Below are positions 61,361 to 64,000 of a stretch of DNA of 64,000 bases, piece by piece. The notes below the pieces were generated by a model, which saw nothing but the letters and a program-made list of their open reading frames with translations, did not search any database and had not been told where the DNA came from. The position numbers were made by a program, and so were the translations under genes. Each line of letters begins with the position of its first letter. Position 1 is the first letter of the stretch. This DNA comes from Hyaloscypha bicolor E (lineage: Eukaryota > Ascomycota > Leotiomycetes > Helotiales > Hyaloscyphaceae): contig NW_020194517.1 of assembly GCF_002865645.1 (NCBI RefSeq), positions 1,922,001 to 1,986,000 of the forward strand, given 5' to 3'.

Positions 61361-61830
61361 ACGTGCTCCCCCCACCAAAAATTACTCACGCCCACATACT
61401 ATCTCCTCCCTCCTCCCACTACTTAAACTATTTACTCTCTCTCTTTAATTCTTGTTTATATATAGGGATGGGGATAAGTTGGCTCGCTAGGGGCCGGACG
61501 CGAATATCCGCTGTTTAGTCGGAATACAACCGTCTCCTCCAATCAAGCCATCCGTATTTATGCGGCCGTCAATGTTGCCAATGTCTCACCGGATAAAGGC
61601 ATAGGTACTAAAAATCTAGTATCCAACTTTTTCGTGCGACATAGATTTTTAGTAGGTGTCACGGTGGAGCTAGAGCAGTGGAACGAGGCGCGAAGATCTC
61701 TATTTCCCTGTAGAATACAAAGCTAAGGAGAAGAAGAGAGAGAGAGAGGGGGGCGTGGTGTGTGAGCGTGGGCGATTTTTGGTGGGGTGAGCACGTGCTG
61801 TGCCTGATCCTTACGGCTTTCCGTAAGCGA
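61361..61830. repeat. Repeat-family pair, inverted, related to the 35-kb repeat
   Basis: 61361-61470 contains, on the minus strand, AATTAAAGAGAGAGAGTAAA...AATTTTTGGTGGGG...GCACGTG; 61725-61830 contains GAGAGAGAGAG...GATTTTTGGTGGGGTGAGCACGTG...TACGGCTTTCCGTAAG on the plus strand. Between them lie TACTAAAAATCTAGTATCCA (about 61604) with TTTTTCGTG, and its near reverse complement ATAGATTTTTAGTAGG (about 61642). The same modules occur at 35.0-35.75 kb. Confidence 0.65.
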
Positions 61831-61990
61831 GACATTCAGGGGCATCGTCCCAAATTCGCCCCTGAAACCCCCAAATTCTCTCGCCAATCACTCGCAGGGT
61901 CTGGTCCTATAATTGTGTAAGAATATACACTTGGAACTTACAGAACAATAAGTCTGAATAATGCCTTACTGAGTGGTCGCAGAGAAGAGG

Positions 61991-62119
61991 TATCCCCTCG
62001 CCTGGTGAGACATTGCCACCTTAGCAGCCGCACGCGAATATCCAAATCGCTTACTTTAATTACGCTATCTAAATTCATGCGGCCGCTAAGGTAGCAATGT
62101 TTCACCAGGCGAGGGGATA
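61991..62119. mobile_element. 42-bp-arm hairpin element (MITE-like), TA-flanked
   Basis: Arms 61991-62032 and 62078-62119 (outer bases TATCCCCTCGCCTGGTGAGA) are complementary apart from about four C/T-type differences; the spacer is 45 bases. The outer TA can be read as a target-site duplication. A degenerate relative of the spacer and one arm lies at about 61497-61600 (CGCGAATATCC ... ATGCGGCCGTC...AATGTCTCACC). Confidence 0.75.
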
Positions 62120-63250
62120 GTAGTGAGGTAGGCATGGGGGATTCTAAGAGGGTGATTTTTGCAGGAGTTTTAAACTCTGGTTGGACACCTCATGTCTTGG
62201 GGAGAACCTCTGAAAGTATGGAGATCGCGGCATAAAGTATCGGGAATAGAGGACTTTTGACCCTTGGCGCTCTACAAGGTACGAATTTAGGGTAAGAGTT
62301 CGCTATAAGCCGCTATAACACCAGGCAGTGCTCCCTAAATCGATATAAAGAGGCGCTGTAAGATATTCGCAGGGGATAAGTAAATCTTCTAGGGTTATAG
62401 CGCTATTAGTAGAAGAACTATAGCGCTTGGACTTTACGAGTTAAAAGAGCTACTATTATAGGCCTTCTTAGCGACAACTCCCTTGTAAGCACAGAGGAGA
62501 AGACCTAAAAAGGGATGATAGCCTTGTCGAAGGCGCATAGGCTACTTTGGAGTATAGGAGAGCCGAGATTGACTCAGTTCGAGTTGGAGACGTGGTATTG
62601 GGTGCGTTCCCGGCCAAGTCTATATATAGACGTAAAGGCGGGTTAGACAACGACGACGATATAATAGACGAAACAGAGGTCCTTTCGACTCGAATCAAGG
62701 ACTGAACCCTTTCGCATAAAGCAAAGGCCATCCTATATATGCATGGACCAAAGGACGGCGGTTTGGATCCCCCCTGGGAAGGACGCAAATTTTGCTCACT
62801 TCCCCACCTATATCTACCCATTTCAGGTTTTCAAGCTTCCGCGGGCAGCTCGTAGACTCTGGGCACCTCGTACGAGCCTTGGGACTACTAAAAAACGACG
62901 TGAACGAACTTCGTGGAAGGGGAAACAGGGCCGTGGGGTAGGAGTCATCTATAAGACTTGGAAGGAGGGAACTCAGACGGAAGCAGGAGAGGAATATATG
63001 AGGGAATCAGAGGTTTGAGGGTTGTCTGAAATAGGGGGAATCAGGAGGAACGTTTTGATTATGTCTCTTTTTGGGACTCGATCCCCAATATCTCCTGGCA
63101 TATATTGGCTATACACGGACCAATAACTGATTGTATTCTTAGCTAGTCTTAGGATACTGTCCTACTATAGACTTCAACCTGCACAGGACGTTAAAAGAAA
63201 AAATAACGACCATAATAAAAATAACAGTTGCTTGGCCATTGTCGAAAAGT
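62120..63250. other. Repeat-like region, no gene recognised
   Basis: Frames at 62468-62821 (minus) and 62743-63018 (plus) have no motifs I recognise. Composition and position next to repeats suggest transposon debris. Includes the 3' flank of the partial PKS. Confidence 0.4.
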
Positions 63251-64000
63251 TCAATCTTCCTGCTCCTCGCGTGTCACAAAACCGCTTCTAGACGCAATCA
63301 GACCTGCAAGGGCTCGCATGCTCGACAGTTCCATCATGTCGAACACGGCCACGTCCGCATCGAGCTGTTTCAGTATCCACGTTCTCAGCTCGATCGCAAT
63401 AAGCGAGTCGACGCCAAGCGAATGGATCGGCTTTGTAAGATCAATGTCACCTGGCGAGATGTTGAGTGCCTTGGTTAGTTTCTCCACCAGCGCATGGTAG
63501 ACTATATTCGTCGCCACTTCGAAACTCTCCGCCGCGGCCAGGAGTGGCCCGTAGTTGACCTTTTTGTCGTCCGAGTCCGGAGCCCCTTCGAGCGTTCGGA
63601 TACGGTGCAGGTGCTGGAAGAGCGGATCACGAAACCAACCGGGCTCCTCGGCGCCGGTGGATATGCGAGTCTCGGGCATTTGTAAACCCAGCGTGATTTG
63701 CGCCTTGATGAATGGCTGCAGGGGCAGGGAAGGGTTGCACAGCTCGTCCAGGATGGCGTGGAATTCTTCCTCCCGGATAGGCTCTGCGCCAAGGTCGCGC
63801 AGGTGATTTACCAGGTCAGAGTCTGTCTCGGCGACGTACCCCACTGACAAGATCATGGCGAGATCGAGGGCAATTGCCTTTAGGCCGTTGAGAACGCGGT
63901 ATCTCGCAAGCGCGTCTTGGAACGAGTTTCCAATGTTGTAGTTTGCTTGGCCACGATTTCCGACAACGGTGGCGAGGGATGACAGAAGGATGAAGAAATC
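63251..64000 (-). CDS. Second type I (reducing) polyketide synthase, C-terminal end only
   Basis: The frame is open from the window edge to a stop at 63251-63253. It begins inside a KR domain: DFFILLSSLATVVGNRGQAN, then YNIGNSFQDALARYR, giving the active-site Ser, Tyr and Asn. An ILSVGYVAETD region and linker follow, then an ACP with HSLGVDSLIAIELRTW (pantetheine Ser) and a short tail ending TREEQED. No thioesterase or reductase follows the ACP, as in HR-PKSs. The rest of the enzyme lies beyond base 64000, so other domains cannot be judged. It is not the same gene as the PKS at 27-34 kb; the ACP sequences differ clearly. Confidence 0.93.
   Translation of the reverse strand, partial: DFFILLSSLATVVGNRGQANYNIGNSFQDALARYRVLNGLKAIALDLAMILSVGYVAETDSDLVNHLRDLGAEPIREEEFHAILDELCNPSLPLQPFIKAQITLGLQMPETRISTGAEEPGWFRDPLFQHLHRIRTLEGAPDSDDKKVNYGPLLAAAESFEVATNIVYHALVEKLTKALNISPGDIDLTKPIHSLGVDSLIAIELRTWILKQLDADVAVFDMMELSSMRALAGLIASRSGFVTREEQED

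Noticed and set aside
1..64000. tRNA, rRNA or CRISPR features
   Set aside because: No tRNA-like box A/B pair, rRNA segment or regularly spaced repeat array was seen; CRISPR is not expected in a fungal nucleus.

Overview
The window is nuclear DNA of a filamentous ascomycete (Pezizomycotina). The evidence is short (about 44-160 bp) GT-AG introns with CTAAC-like branch sites, HET-domain and 2EXR-type genes, highly reducing polyketide synthases (HR-PKS), and gene-poor AT-rich blocks with C:G-to-T:A decay typical of repeat-induced point mutation (RIP). A leotiomycete-like genome is my guess; the sequence does not prove it.

Left part (1-15.3 kb): a 5'-truncated xanthine dehydrogenase gene (+); a Kes1/Osh4-type oxysterol-binding protein gene (-) with an apparent single-base frameshift; a HET-domain gene (-) whose last exon I extended past the long reading frame; and a small single-pass membrane protein (+). 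A heavily decayed metallopeptidase pseudogene (-) abuts an AT-rich block. A short three-exon gene (-) encodes what looks like a secreted protein with an Hcp fold (tube protein of bacterial type VI secretion).

Middle part (15.4-40.2 kb): a complete, RIP-destroyed, TA-flanked DNA transposon (15380-18583) sits 90 bp from the 3' end of a full-size ABCB-type exporter (-). Next come a MITE-like inverted repeat with paired CACGTG sites, an FSH1/LovG-type serine hydrolase (-), and, across a shared 1.2-kb promoter, an HR-PKS (+, nine exons, 2243 aa, KS-AT-DH-ER-KR-ACP, no methyltransferase seen). After an AT-rich block come a short-chain dehydrogenase (-), a truncated fragment of a Rossmann gene and an intact NmrA-like gene (+). 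Exporter, hydrolase and PKS read as the core of a polyketide cluster: the PKS builds the chain, the hydrolase probably releases it because the PKS has no release domain, the exporter may remove it, and SDR and NmrA-like proteins are possible tailoring enzymes.

Right part (40.7-64 kb): an AT-rich island bounded by a short inverted repeat; an intact six-exon gene for a large 2OG-oxygenase-like protein that appears to lack its iron ligands; a HET-domain pseudogene; a near-perfect hairpin element; a decayed 2EXR-like gene interrupted by a run of 52 G; an MFS sugar transporter (+) with one apparent missing base; a DUF3405 membrane protein (-); a repeat-rich tract sharing a repeat family with the 35-kb region; and the 3' end of a second HR-PKS (-) running off the window.
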